Positions 16,586-23,184 of a stretch of DNA of 24,226 nt are shown one piece after another. Position 1 is the stretch's first letter, and each line of letters opens with the position of its first letter. The translations under genes and the position numbers were made by a program. This DNA comes from UBA1443 sp964445745. Its GTDB lineage: Bacteria; Omnitrophota; Omnitrophia; Omnitrophales; Aquincolibacteriaceae. The stretch is taken from contig CAYULU010000027.1 in the NCBI GenBank assembly GCA_964445745.1, positions 1 through 24,226 of the forward strand. The letters are read 5' to 3'. The notes under the pieces were generated by a model. It worked only from the letters and a program-made list of their open reading frames with translations. It was not told the DNA's origin and made no database searches.

Positions 16586-16825
16586 ATGGGGAGCGAAGCA
16601 TCGTGGGAATATGTGGTACGGGATTTTCTGGAGGTTAAATGCGCACTGAAAGAGCAGGAGCAAGAGTATCTTTTGGATTTTTTGAAAACAAAAGGCATTA
16701 GCGAGGAACCGGTCAGGATCTATCCTGCCTTCTCTATCGCCGACTGTCTTGTGGTTGTCACAGACGGCATGAAAGCAAAAAGAAGGTGGTTTTATCACCG
16801 GGGGAAAAAGAAAATGGAAGAATAA
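16586..16825 (+). CDS. 79-residue protein of unknown function
   Basis: The only plus-strand gene that I support. Start ATG at 16586 is preceded by AAAGGAG with a seven-base spacer, a strong ribosome-binding site. The product is charged, with no signal peptide or membrane segment. Residues about 5-36 look like amphipathic helix with an EQEQEYLLDFLKTKG stretch, then a short beta-like segment (RIYPAFSIADCLVVVTDG) and a strongly basic end RRWFYHRGKKKMEE. I recognise no family. It diverges from rrf2 across a 257-bp spacer holding the Rrf2 promoter, its palindrome and the TAATAGA sites. The 74-bp gap to the convergent pseudouridine synthase gene shows only a widely spaced 8-bp inverted repeat. Confidence 0.6.
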   Translation: MGSEASWEYVVRDFLEVKCALKEQEQEYLLDFLKTKGISEEPVRIYPAFSIADCLVVVTDGMKAKRRWFYHRGKKKMEE

Positions 16826-16899
16826 TTCTCACAACGGTCAACGCACAAACCCAAAAGTCAAAATGATTTTATTCGTCGTGCATCCTACCCTGCGTTGAA

Positions 16900-17634
16900 T
16901 TATAACCCGGCTGCCTTGCGAAGCTCCCGTGCTTCAAAGGAAGTCAGAAAACGGCCTTCACCAAGCAGAAGATTGGAAAGTTTGATAGGCCCAAAGGAAA
17001 TCCGAACAAGCGTCACAACCTCGTAACCAAATTTTTGAAACACGCGACGGATCTGGCGTTTTTTCCCTTCCCTGAGCTGAACCATCAAATGACGTTTCGA
17101 GACCGGACGAATTTGCTCGAGCTTTAAATGACCGTCGAATGCGTGAAAACCGTTAATGACCTTCCCCGTATCTTCCGGCCGCCACGCCCGGTCCAAAGTG
17201 ACCTCATACCATTTTTCAACATGATACCGGGGGTGAAGGAGCCTGTGAGACAATTCACCGTCATTGGTAAGGAGCAGAATCCCCATCGAATCCTTATCAA
17301 GCCTTCCCACCGGAAAAACGCGTATCTTTCCCCGGCTCCCCTGGCGGGTCGCGTTGACAAGTTGTCTTGGCAGGAGATCATAAACAGTTTTTTTGGCGTA
17401 GGCGTCCTGCGCTGTAACCACATAACCTACCGGTTTATTCAGGACGTAGTAAACATTCGGAGAACATTCAAGCACTTTGCCCCGGTAAGCAATGGTATCC
17501 TTCGCAAAATCTACCTGACGCCCTAAATCGCAGACGATTTCACCGTTCACGGTCACCGCACCGTTGGTAACAAACACCTCGCATTTTCTCCGTGACCCCA
17601 AACCCGCCGTCGCTAGCGCGTGAGCAATCCTCAT
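16900..17634 (-). CDS. RsuA/RluB-family rRNA pseudouridine synthase
   Basis: A 244-residue enzyme that isomerises uridine in rRNA. An S4 RNA-binding domain occupies residues 1 to about 60 (RIAHALATAGLGSRRKCEVFV, GAVTVNGE), followed by the catalytic domain with VYYVLNKPVGY, FPVGRLDKDSMGILLLTNDG containing the catalytic Asp, HPRYHVEKWYEV, and REGKKRQIRRVFQKFG. The pattern is RsuA/RluB/RluE/RluF class; RluB is the commonest match for this length, but the target site cannot be read from sequence. Start ATG at 17634 overlaps the trmB stop as ATGA, so translation is coupled to trmB. Confidence 0.93.
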   Translation of the reverse strand: MRIAHALATAGLGSRRKCEVFVTNGAVTVNGEIVCDLGRQVDFAKDTIAYRGKVLECSPNVYYVLNKPVGYVVTAQDAYAKKTVYDLLPRQLVNATRQGSRGKIRVFPVGRLDKDSMGILLLTNDGELSHRLLHPRYHVEKWYEVTLDRAWRPEDTGKVINGFHAFDGHLKLEQIRPVSKRHLMVQLREGKKRQIRRVFQKFGYEVVTLVRISFGPIKLSNLLLGEGRFLTSFEARELRKAAGL

Positions 17635-18236
17635 GACCCTTTTGCTCCTTTGGCGAGTTCCGCGTAATACAGGGTGCGCCCTTCAGCCGCCCATTTGACC
17701 TCATAATTGGTTTTCATCGTCCCTCCCAAAATCCGCTCGTTGACCGTTTCACGGACATTGTCCCAGAGTTCACGGGTCACGGCTATTCCTTTTTTCATGT
17801 CTGTAAAATAGTCGAGATCATCGGTCGCGATCTCGAACAACCCGCCCGGCAACAACCGGGAGTGGATCAACTTCAAAAAATCTTCCGAAAACGTGCGCCG
17901 GGCCCGGTGACGTCTTTTGGGCCAGGGATCCGGGAAATACATGTGAAAAACACTGACACTCAAGGGGCCCAGCGCCTCTTCAAGAAATTTTCTCGATTCG
18001 GCCTGGATAAACCGGATGTTTTTAACTTCCTCCCTTTCCGCTCGCATTTTTCGCCGCTTCATGTACTTGGCGATCCGGTCGATCCCGATAAAATTAATTC
18101 CCGGATTTTCTTCTGCCCGCGCAACAAGAAAGCTCCCCTTCCCGCATCCTATTTCAACTTCCACCGGATTTTCATTTCCAAAAAACTCCCGGAAGGAAAT
18201 GGGCAGATAAGTCCCTTTTACAAACGCCCAAGACAT
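17631..18236 (-). CDS. trmB: tRNA (guanine-N7-)-methyltransferase
   Basis: A 201-residue SAM-dependent enzyme that methylates G46 in the tRNA variable loop. NPVEVEIGCGKGSFLV is the SAM motif I; GIDRIAKYMKRR follows; MYFPDPWPKRRHRARR is the TrmB signature with the catalytic Asp; TDDLDYFTDM is also conserved. Start ATG at 18236 with GGAG nine bases upstream. It overlaps the end of the upstream methyltransferase gene by 19 nt and the next pseudouridine synthase by four, so all three RNA-modification genes form one tightly packed operon. Confidence 0.95.
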   Translation of the reverse strand: MSWAFVKGTYLPISFREFFGNENPVEVEIGCGKGSFLVARAEENPGINFIGIDRIAKYMKRRKMRAEREEVKNIRFIQAESRKFLEEALGPLSVSVFHMYFPDPWPKRRHRARRTFSEDFLKLIHSRLLPGGLFEIATDDLDYFTDMKKGIAVTRELWDNVRETVNERILGGTMKTNYEVKWAAEGRTLYYAELAKGAKGS

Positions 18237-19249
18237 ACCAGTGTCTCCAAATGGCGGGTCCGGGGGAAAAAATCAAACGGGATAATCCGCTCTATTTTCC
18301 ACCCATCTTTAAGCAAGGCCAGGTCCCTCGACAAAGATTCCGGGGAACAGGATAAATAAAAAAGGGTTGAAATCCCGTCCGATTGATTGAGTGTTTGGAT
18401 GGCGCTTGGGTAAAGCCCGCTTCGAGGCGGATCAATGAGTGCCACACAATGCCGTCCCCCCAAGGTACTCAAAATTTCCGGCAAAAGTTTTTCAACCTGT
18501 CCTTCAAGAACCTTCACATGCTCCAGCTTGTGGTACGCAATGTTATGTTTTGCGAGCCGGACCGAATCGTATCCGGATTCGATCATCACCACCTCTTGTG
18601 CCAGATCGGCAAGCGCCAGTCCGAAAAGCCCCACCCCTGAATAAAGATCCAGCAACACCGTCTCCGGATTCCAGACGCTCCCTGTCGATATCGTGCCCGC
18701 AACCTTTCCCAGGATCGAAAGATTCGCCTGGAAAAAAGTGTCCAGCGAATAAAAAATTTTCCTCCCCCGAATTGTCACCGAAAAATAATTTTCCGGATTC
18801 ATCCGAAGGGATCGCCGGCCAATTCCTCCCCATGCCACCTTGCCTTCTTCTCCGACGCGGACAGTAAGGTTGGCATTGCGATATTCACCCGCCACAGCTT
18901 TTACGGTCGCTTCTTCTCGAAGCTTCGGTAAAAAATCGTTGATCTCTTTTCGGGCGATCGGGCACACGGTCACATCTTCAAGCTTGTGGGTATTCTCAAG
19001 CATAAATCCCATCCGCCAACGACCTTCCCGGTCCCTTCGAAACGTAAGATCCAGACGGTTTCTGTAATAATACAAGTCCGGCGAAGGCACCACCGATTCA
19101 AAAACCGACGGATCCAACCCCTCGATAGTACCGGTTAAAAGGCCCTGAAGAGCCTTTTCTTTGATGAAAAGCTCCTCGTCGTAGGAAATGTCCTGATACT
19201 TGCATCCACCGCAAGAACCGAACAACGGGCACAGAGGCGTCATCTTCAA
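18218..19249 (-). CDS. TrmA/RlmD-family RNA (uracil-5-)-methyltransferase
   Basis: A 343-residue SAM-dependent enzyme that methylates uracil C5 in 23S rRNA (RlmCD type) or tRNA. An N-terminal iron-sulfur motif is clear: CPLFGSCGGC supplies three Cys and CPIARKE about 85 residues later the fourth. LLDLYSGVGLFGLALA is SAM motif I, ALIDPPRSGLYPSA is motif IV, and YLSCSPESLSRDL carries the catalytic Cys. The TRAM domain usual at the N terminus of RlmD is absent, and the protein is about 90 residues shorter than E. coli RlmD, closer to RlmC. The TTG at 19249 has AAGGA nine bases upstream; an ATG two codons later (19243) is the alternative. Confidence 0.9.
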   Translation of the reverse strand: MKMTPLCPLFGSCGGCKYQDISYDEELFIKEKALQGLLTGTIEGLDPSVFESVVPSPDLYYYRNRLDLTFRRDREGRWRMGFMLENTHKLEDVTVCPIARKEINDFLPKLREEATVKAVAGEYRNANLTVRVGEEGKVAWGGIGRRSLRMNPENYFSVTIRGRKIFYSLDTFFQANLSILGKVAGTISTGSVWNPETVLLDLYSGVGLFGLALADLAQEVVMIESGYDSVRLAKHNIAYHKLEHVKVLEGQVEKLLPEILSTLGGRHCVALIDPPRSGLYPSAIQTLNQSDGISTLFYLSCSPESLSRDLALLKDGWKIERIIPFDFFPRTRHLETLVCLGRL

Positions 19250-19390
19250 GAGAATTTTTCCTTTTCCGGTTTAAATATCCGTCACCACTCGCAAACGACT
19301 ACGCCTTTCGTTAAATTCGGAGAATCATTGTCCGTGTCTTGTTTCCCCTTTTAAAAAGAGGAAATACTCACCGAACCTGACGAACAGCCT

Positions 19391-19472
19391 AGAGGCGGCT
19401 TCACAAGTATTTCCAACCCGTTGTTTCTCAAGGAGTTGGAAAATGCAAAAGGGACTTATGAAACCGATTCTA
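19391..19472 (-). repeat. 82-bp dispersed inverted repeat, copy C
   Basis: Third copy of the element found at 126-207 and 7360-7441, complete over 82 bp, with 74 of 82 positions identical to copy A. It sits in the 312-bp gap between the TIGR01777 gene (89 nt away from that gene's stop) and the methyltransferase gene, again in the same orientation behind a minus-strand gene. The base next to each end adds one more T-A pair. The remainder of this gap holds the inverted repeat at 19506-19532 and no gene I can support. Confidence 0.85.
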
Positions 19473-19505
19473 CTGGATAAGCATAAGAAAATTTGAGAGC
19501 ACCCC

Positions 19506-19532
19506 ACGTGACAGGGTTGTCTTGTGTCACGT
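19506..19532 (-). terminator. inverted repeat after the TIGR01777 gene, possible terminator
   Basis: Perfect 8-bp arms ACGTGACA (19506-19513) and TGTCACGT (19525-19532) with an 11-nt loop, 29 nt beyond the stop codon at 19562. There is no immediate U-run on the minus strand (an AUUUUC appears some ten bases later), so it may be a weak terminator, an RNA stabiliser or a binding site. Confidence 0.35.
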
Positions 19533-19561
19533 ACTTGAATTCACAACGTCTGCTCGCCTGC

Positions 19562-20491
19562 TCAGGCGGGCTGATTTGATCCGTGCCCCAGGATCTGCAG
19601 AAGAGCCTGTTCAAGAGAAAAACATTTGAACCCGAATCCGCTTCGGGTCAACTTCCTGGGGAGCGCTTTTTGACCCGTCAAAACAATCTCCGCCATTTCT
19701 CCCAAGAGAATACGCAAAGCCAGCGGCGGCACTCTGAGGAAATTCGGCCGCTTCATGATTTTCCCGAGAACGTTGCAAAAAATATCCATCTTTTGCGGAA
19801 CAGGCGCCGTCACGTTCACCGGACCACTCAGGGAATCTTCCCAAAGTAAAAAGATCAACGCTTCAATCAAGTCATCCCGATGTATCCAGGGGATCCACTG
19901 CTCCCCATTGCCCAGCGGTCCTCCGAGAAACGATCGGAAGGCCGGGATCATTCGTCCCAGCATGCCCCCATTTTTCTCAAGTACCACCCCAAACCTTGCG
20001 AGGACAACACGAACTCCGGTTCCGGCAGCGCGCAGAGCTGATTCCTCCCAACACTCACAAACCTCGGCCAAAAAACCTTTTCCCCGAGGGCTTGTCTCCG
20101 TCACATCGTCATCAGGTACGTGTCCATAATAACCGGTCGCGGAGGCGTTAATCAAAATTTTTGGACGCCGGGACACATTTTTGATCGCCTGAACAATCGC
20201 GCAGGTTGCATCAATCCGGCTCGAAAGAATTTTATGTTTACGATCCGGCGTCCACTTCCCCGAAGCAATACTCTCTCCGGCCAAGTTGATGATCGCATCT
20301 GAACCTTCCACGAACTCCCACCAACCGCCGATACTTCGCCCGTCCCACGGCACCAACGTCCGGCCCGCAGCATCTTTCACCACCTGTGCAACACTGCGAG
20401 TTAAAACAAAAAGCTCGTTATGGCGCTCGCTCAGCACCTCGCAAAGCCGCTTTCCGATAAATCCCGTGGCGCCTGCCAGTACAATTCTCAT
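19562..20491 (-). CDS. TIGR01777-family NAD(P)-binding epimerase-like protein
   Basis: A 309-residue extended short-chain dehydrogenase fold. RIVLAGATGFIGKRLCEVL is the nucleotide-binding GxxGxxG motif; INLAGESIASGKWT is the hallmark of the TIGR01777/SulA-like family, with ASATGYYGH carrying the Ser and Tyr, and ARFGVVLEKNGGMLGRM, GNGEQWIPWIHRDD and the closing DUF1731-type region (PPLALRILLGEMAEIVLTGQKALP). The reaction is not known for the family. Start ATG at 20491. It lies 63 nt after leuD in the same direction, probably a passenger of the leu operon. Confidence 0.92.
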   Translation of the reverse strand: MRIVLAGATGFIGKRLCEVLSERHNELFVLTRSVAQVVKDAAGRTLVPWDGRSIGGWWEFVEGSDAIINLAGESIASGKWTPDRKHKILSSRIDATCAIVQAIKNVSRRPKILINASATGYYGHVPDDDVTETSPRGKGFLAEVCECWEESALRAAGTGVRVVLARFGVVLEKNGGMLGRMIPAFRSFLGGPLGNGEQWIPWIHRDDLIEALIFLLWEDSLSGPVNVTAPVPQKMDIFCNVLGKIMKRPNFLRVPPLALRILLGEMAEIVLTGQKALPRKLTRSGFGFKCFSLEQALLQILGHGSNQPA

Positions 20492-20554
20492 CCGTAGACC
20501 GCAGTTGAAATCATCTTGATTGAAAAGTTGCAGGAAAAGGAAGGAAGCACCTTG

Positions 20555-21196
20555 TTAAAGGCAACTCCAGGTCTGACGGTTTTTTTCAAAGGCACGGATC
20601 GACGGTTCATGTTCGAGAGTAATACCGATGTCATCCAGGCCTCGAAGAAACCGCTCTTTAATCGCAGGATCGATTTCAAAATGAAACTTTAGATCCTGAA
20701 GACGGGTGTGAAGCGTCACAGTTTGGTTCTGCAGGTGAATGGACGCTTCAAGACCTGCCTCAGTGGCAGTGGCCTTAAAAATTTCATCCACGTCCCGGGA
20801 TGAAAGCTCGATCGTCAAAAGACCGTTCTTCACGGAATTATTCCTGAAAATATCCGCAAAGGCTGGAACCCGGTGACCCCCGTCTTCTACCCACGGGGCA
20901 ATCACGACACGGATCCCGTACTGACACACCGCCCAGACTGCATGCTCACGGCTTGACCCACAACCAAAATTGTTTCTCGTAACAAGCACAGTCGCGTTCC
21001 AGTAGCGCTCCTGATTCAGGATAAATTGCGGGTTCGGTTTTCCGTCGGGCAGGTAACGCCAGTCATAAAAAAGCGACTCGCCAAATCCGGTGCGCCGGAT
21101 CGATTTCAGAAACTGTTTTGGGATAATCGCGTCCGTGTCAACGTTCGCACGATCCAGCGGCGCCACCTTCCCTCTAAAATTTTCAAATGCTTTCAT
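20555..21196 (-). CDS. leuD: 3-isopropylmalate dehydratase, small subunit
   Basis: A 213-residue swivel-domain subunit of isopropylmalate isomerase in leucine synthesis, pairing with LeuC. NVDTDAIIPKQFLKSI near the N terminus and NFGCGSSREHAVWAV are conserved substrate-contact motifs; FADIFRNNSVKNGLL follows. Full length for the bacterial (about 200 residue) type rather than the short archaeal type. Start ATG at 21196, 74 nt after the leuC stop, same strand. Confidence 0.96.
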   Translation of the reverse strand: MKAFENFRGKVAPLDRANVDTDAIIPKQFLKSIRRTGFGESLFYDWRYLPDGKPNPQFILNQERYWNATVLVTRNNFGCGSSREHAVWAVCQYGIRVVIAPWVEDGGHRVPAFADIFRNNSVKNGLLTIELSSRDVDEIFKATATEAGLEASIHLQNQTVTLHTRLQDLKFHFEIDPAIKERFLRGLDDIGITLEHEPSIRAFEKNRQTWSCL

Positions 21197-21270
21197 TTTC
21201 TATTCTCCCGCCGTGTCCCTCACAGGTCATCAGGCGTATTGATAAACCTTCAAGAACCGCAAAACGGCAT

Positions 21271-22668
21271 TCACATTTTCCGGATATCAACAAAATGTCC
21301 GGCCACCGCAGCCGCCGCGGCCATTTCCGGGCCCACCAGATGGGTGCGTCCATCTTTTCCCTGTCGCCCTTCAAAGTTGCGGTTTGAAGTCGAAGCACAC
21401 CGCTCCCCCGGCCGCAACTGATCGGGATTCATCGCAAGACACATACTGCACCCTGATTCCCGCCATTCACATCCCGCTTCTTTAAAAATCACGTCCAGAC
21501 CTTCTGATTCTGCCTGGGCCTTAACTTTTTGCGACCCCGGGACCACAAGAACTCGAACATCCTGGGCCACTTTGCGGCCTTTCAAATAATTCGCCGCAAC
21601 ACGAAGATCTTCAATTCGCCCGTTCGTGCAACTGCCAATGAAAACCGTGTTGACTTGAATGTCCGTCATCTTCATCCCGGACTTAAGTCCCATGTAATGG
21701 ATCGCCTTTTCCACATCCGCACGGCTGTACCCTTGCACCTGTTCCGGAGCCGGGACAACACCATCCACATCCGTCACCATGCCGGGACTTGTTCCCCACG
21801 TTACCTGGGGAGCAATCCGGGAGGCATCGATCACAAGCTCCCGGTCAAACTTTGCGCCCTGATCCGTCGGAAGCGTTTTCCAGTAAGCAATCGCCGCCTC
21901 AAGATCTTTGCCCTTAGGAGCATACGGTGGATGGGCTTCAGTAAAATAACGAAATGTAGTTTCATCCGGAGCAATCATCCCGCTTCGCGCTCCCGCCTCA
22001 ATCGCCATATTACAGATCGTCATACGTCCTTCCATCGAAATCGCACGGATCGCCTCTCCACAAAATTCAATCGCGTAACCTGTGCCCCCTGCGGTCCCAA
22101 TCATGCCGATCAATTTCAAAATCATGTCTTTGGCCGTTACGGGAGATGGAACCCGGCCGGTAAATTCCACTTTAAAAGTCTTCGGCTTTTTCTGAAGAAG
22201 ACACTGGGTGGCAAGAACATGTTCGACTTCGGACGTCCCGATCCCGAACGCCAAAGCCCCGAACGCACCATGGGTCGCCGTGTGAGAATCTCCGCAAACA
22301 ATGGTGGTCCCCGGCAATGTAATTCCAAGTTCAGGCCCGATAATATGAATCACGCCCTGCCGGTCACTGTGAAGATCATACAAAGTGACACCGAACTCCT
22401 TGCAGTTGCGGGTAATCGCCTCCATCTGCTCCTTCGCGATTAAATCCTTGATATTAAAACGGTCTGCCGTCGGCACATTATGATCCATGGTCGCAAACGT
22501 CAGTTCGGGATGACGAACCTTGCGTCCTGCCAAGCGGAGCCCTTCAAAGGCCTGGGCGCTCGTCACTTCATGGACAAGGTGACGGTCAATAAAAAGAACC
22601 GCCGTTCCGTCAGGAAGCGTGGTGACCACATGTTTTTCCCAGATTTTTTCGAATAATGTTTTTGGCAT
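21271..22668 (-). CDS. leuC: 3-isopropylmalate dehydratase, large subunit
   Basis: A 465-residue aconitase-family subunit that holds the [4Fe-4S] cluster and isomerises 2- to 3-isopropylmalate. KTLFEKIWEKHVV is the standard LeuC start, which fixes the ATG at 22668. DHNVPTAD, GDSHTATHGAFGALAFGIGTSEVEHVLATQ, FIGSCTNGRIEDLR (first cluster Cys) and GCEWRESGCSMCLAMNPD (the CxxC pair) are all present. No Shine-Dalgarno precedes the ATG, and a good -10 box lies only nine bases upstream. leuA and leuB are not in the window. Confidence 0.97.
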   Translation of the reverse strand: MPKTLFEKIWEKHVVTTLPDGTAVLFIDRHLVHEVTSAQAFEGLRLAGRKVRHPELTFATMDHNVPTADRFNIKDLIAKEQMEAITRNCKEFGVTLYDLHSDRQGVIHIIGPELGITLPGTTIVCGDSHTATHGAFGALAFGIGTSEVEHVLATQCLLQKKPKTFKVEFTGRVPSPVTAKDMILKLIGMIGTAGGTGYAIEFCGEAIRAISMEGRMTICNMAIEAGARSGMIAPDETTFRYFTEAHPPYAPKGKDLEAAIAYWKTLPTDQGAKFDRELVIDASRIAPQVTWGTSPGMVTDVDGVVPAPEQVQGYSRADVEKAIHYMGLKSGMKMTDIQVNTVFIGSCTNGRIEDLRVAANYLKGRKVAQDVRVLVVPGSQKVKAQAESEGLDVIFKEAGCEWRESGCSMCLAMNPDQLRPGERCASTSNRNFEGRQGKDGRTHLVGPEMAAAAAVAGHFVDIRKM

Positions 22669-22677
22669 AGGGGCACA

Positions 22678-22705
22678 ATTATATGGCTTTGGCCCAAAAT
22701 CGCAA
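22678..22705 (-). promoter_or_regulatory. leuC promoter giving a possible leaderless mRNA
   Basis: On the minus strand TTGCGA (22700-22705), 16 nt, TATAAT (22678-22683). The -10 is exact. The start site would be near 22671, only about three bases before the leuC ATG at 22668. The IS30 remnant begins some 15 bp beyond the -35 box. Confidence 0.55.
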
Positions 22706-22718
22706 GGATTCTGAAAGG

Positions 22719-23104
22719 ACCGAGAAAAGAGAAGTTATCGTCGTTTATCAGCTCGGGAACGGAAGAGAATCAGCCGGTGCTTTGCAAGAAAGAAGAAAGT
22801 CCGTTGGATTGCCCGGAAGTTGATGCGCTCACTCAAGTACGATTAGCCGGGAGATCCGGGACGGGAGCATAAACCGCTGGACTTACCGGGCGATAAGAGC
22901 TGAAGCCGGGAACTTTTGAGTTGCCTCAGGCGCCGCCACAAAAGACGGCACAAGCTGTCGTTTTTGAAAGAGACTTCCCCTCGGAAGATCGAAGGAATGA
23001 TCAGTACCGAGGAACGGCCCAAAGAAGTTGAGAAGAGGACGATCCCGGGGCATTGGGAGGGCGATCTATTGATAGGTCGGAACCAGCAGTCAACGCTTGG
23101 ATCA
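22719..23104 (+). mobile_element. decayed IS30-family transposase remnant
   Basis: Three pieces of an IS30 transposase on the plus strand. Piece 1 (22721-22841) reads SYRRLSARERKRISRCFARK and then WIARKLMRS, the first helix-turn-helix, and ends at a stop; piece 2 (22842-22919, other frame) continues ISREIRDGSINRWTYRAIRAEA; piece 3 (22910 on, first frame) reads RELLSCLRRRHKRRHK, PRKIEGMISTEERPKEVEKR and IPGHWEGDLLIGRNQQS, the region of the first catalytic Asp. The central part between RAEA and LRRR (about 60-80 residues in the family) is deleted, and everything after the first Asp is gone. No terminal inverted repeats were found. 23105-23184 contains nothing recognisable. Confidence 0.85.
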
Positions 23105-23184
23105 ATCAAAGCACCGAATGAGCCCTACAAATAATAAAAAATTCTGTCAGCTTCATACCGTCTAATCCTTCGTTTCATTCATTG

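Noticed and set aside
16838..16898. TCAACGCA/TGCGTTGA inverted repeat between the convergent 79-residue and pseudouridine synthase genes
   Set aside because: Arms of 8 bp are 45 nt apart with no U-run after either arm, so a chance match is likely.
19325..19507. 60-codon minus-strand frame spanning repeat copy C
   Set aside because: It reads through the repeat, lacks a ribosome-binding site and shows no similarity to other frames through copies A and B.
21529..22443. Long plus-strand open frame (304 codons) opposite leuC
   Set aside because: Antisense to a fully conserved aconitase-family gene; low-complexity His/Arg-rich translation typical of a shadow frame.
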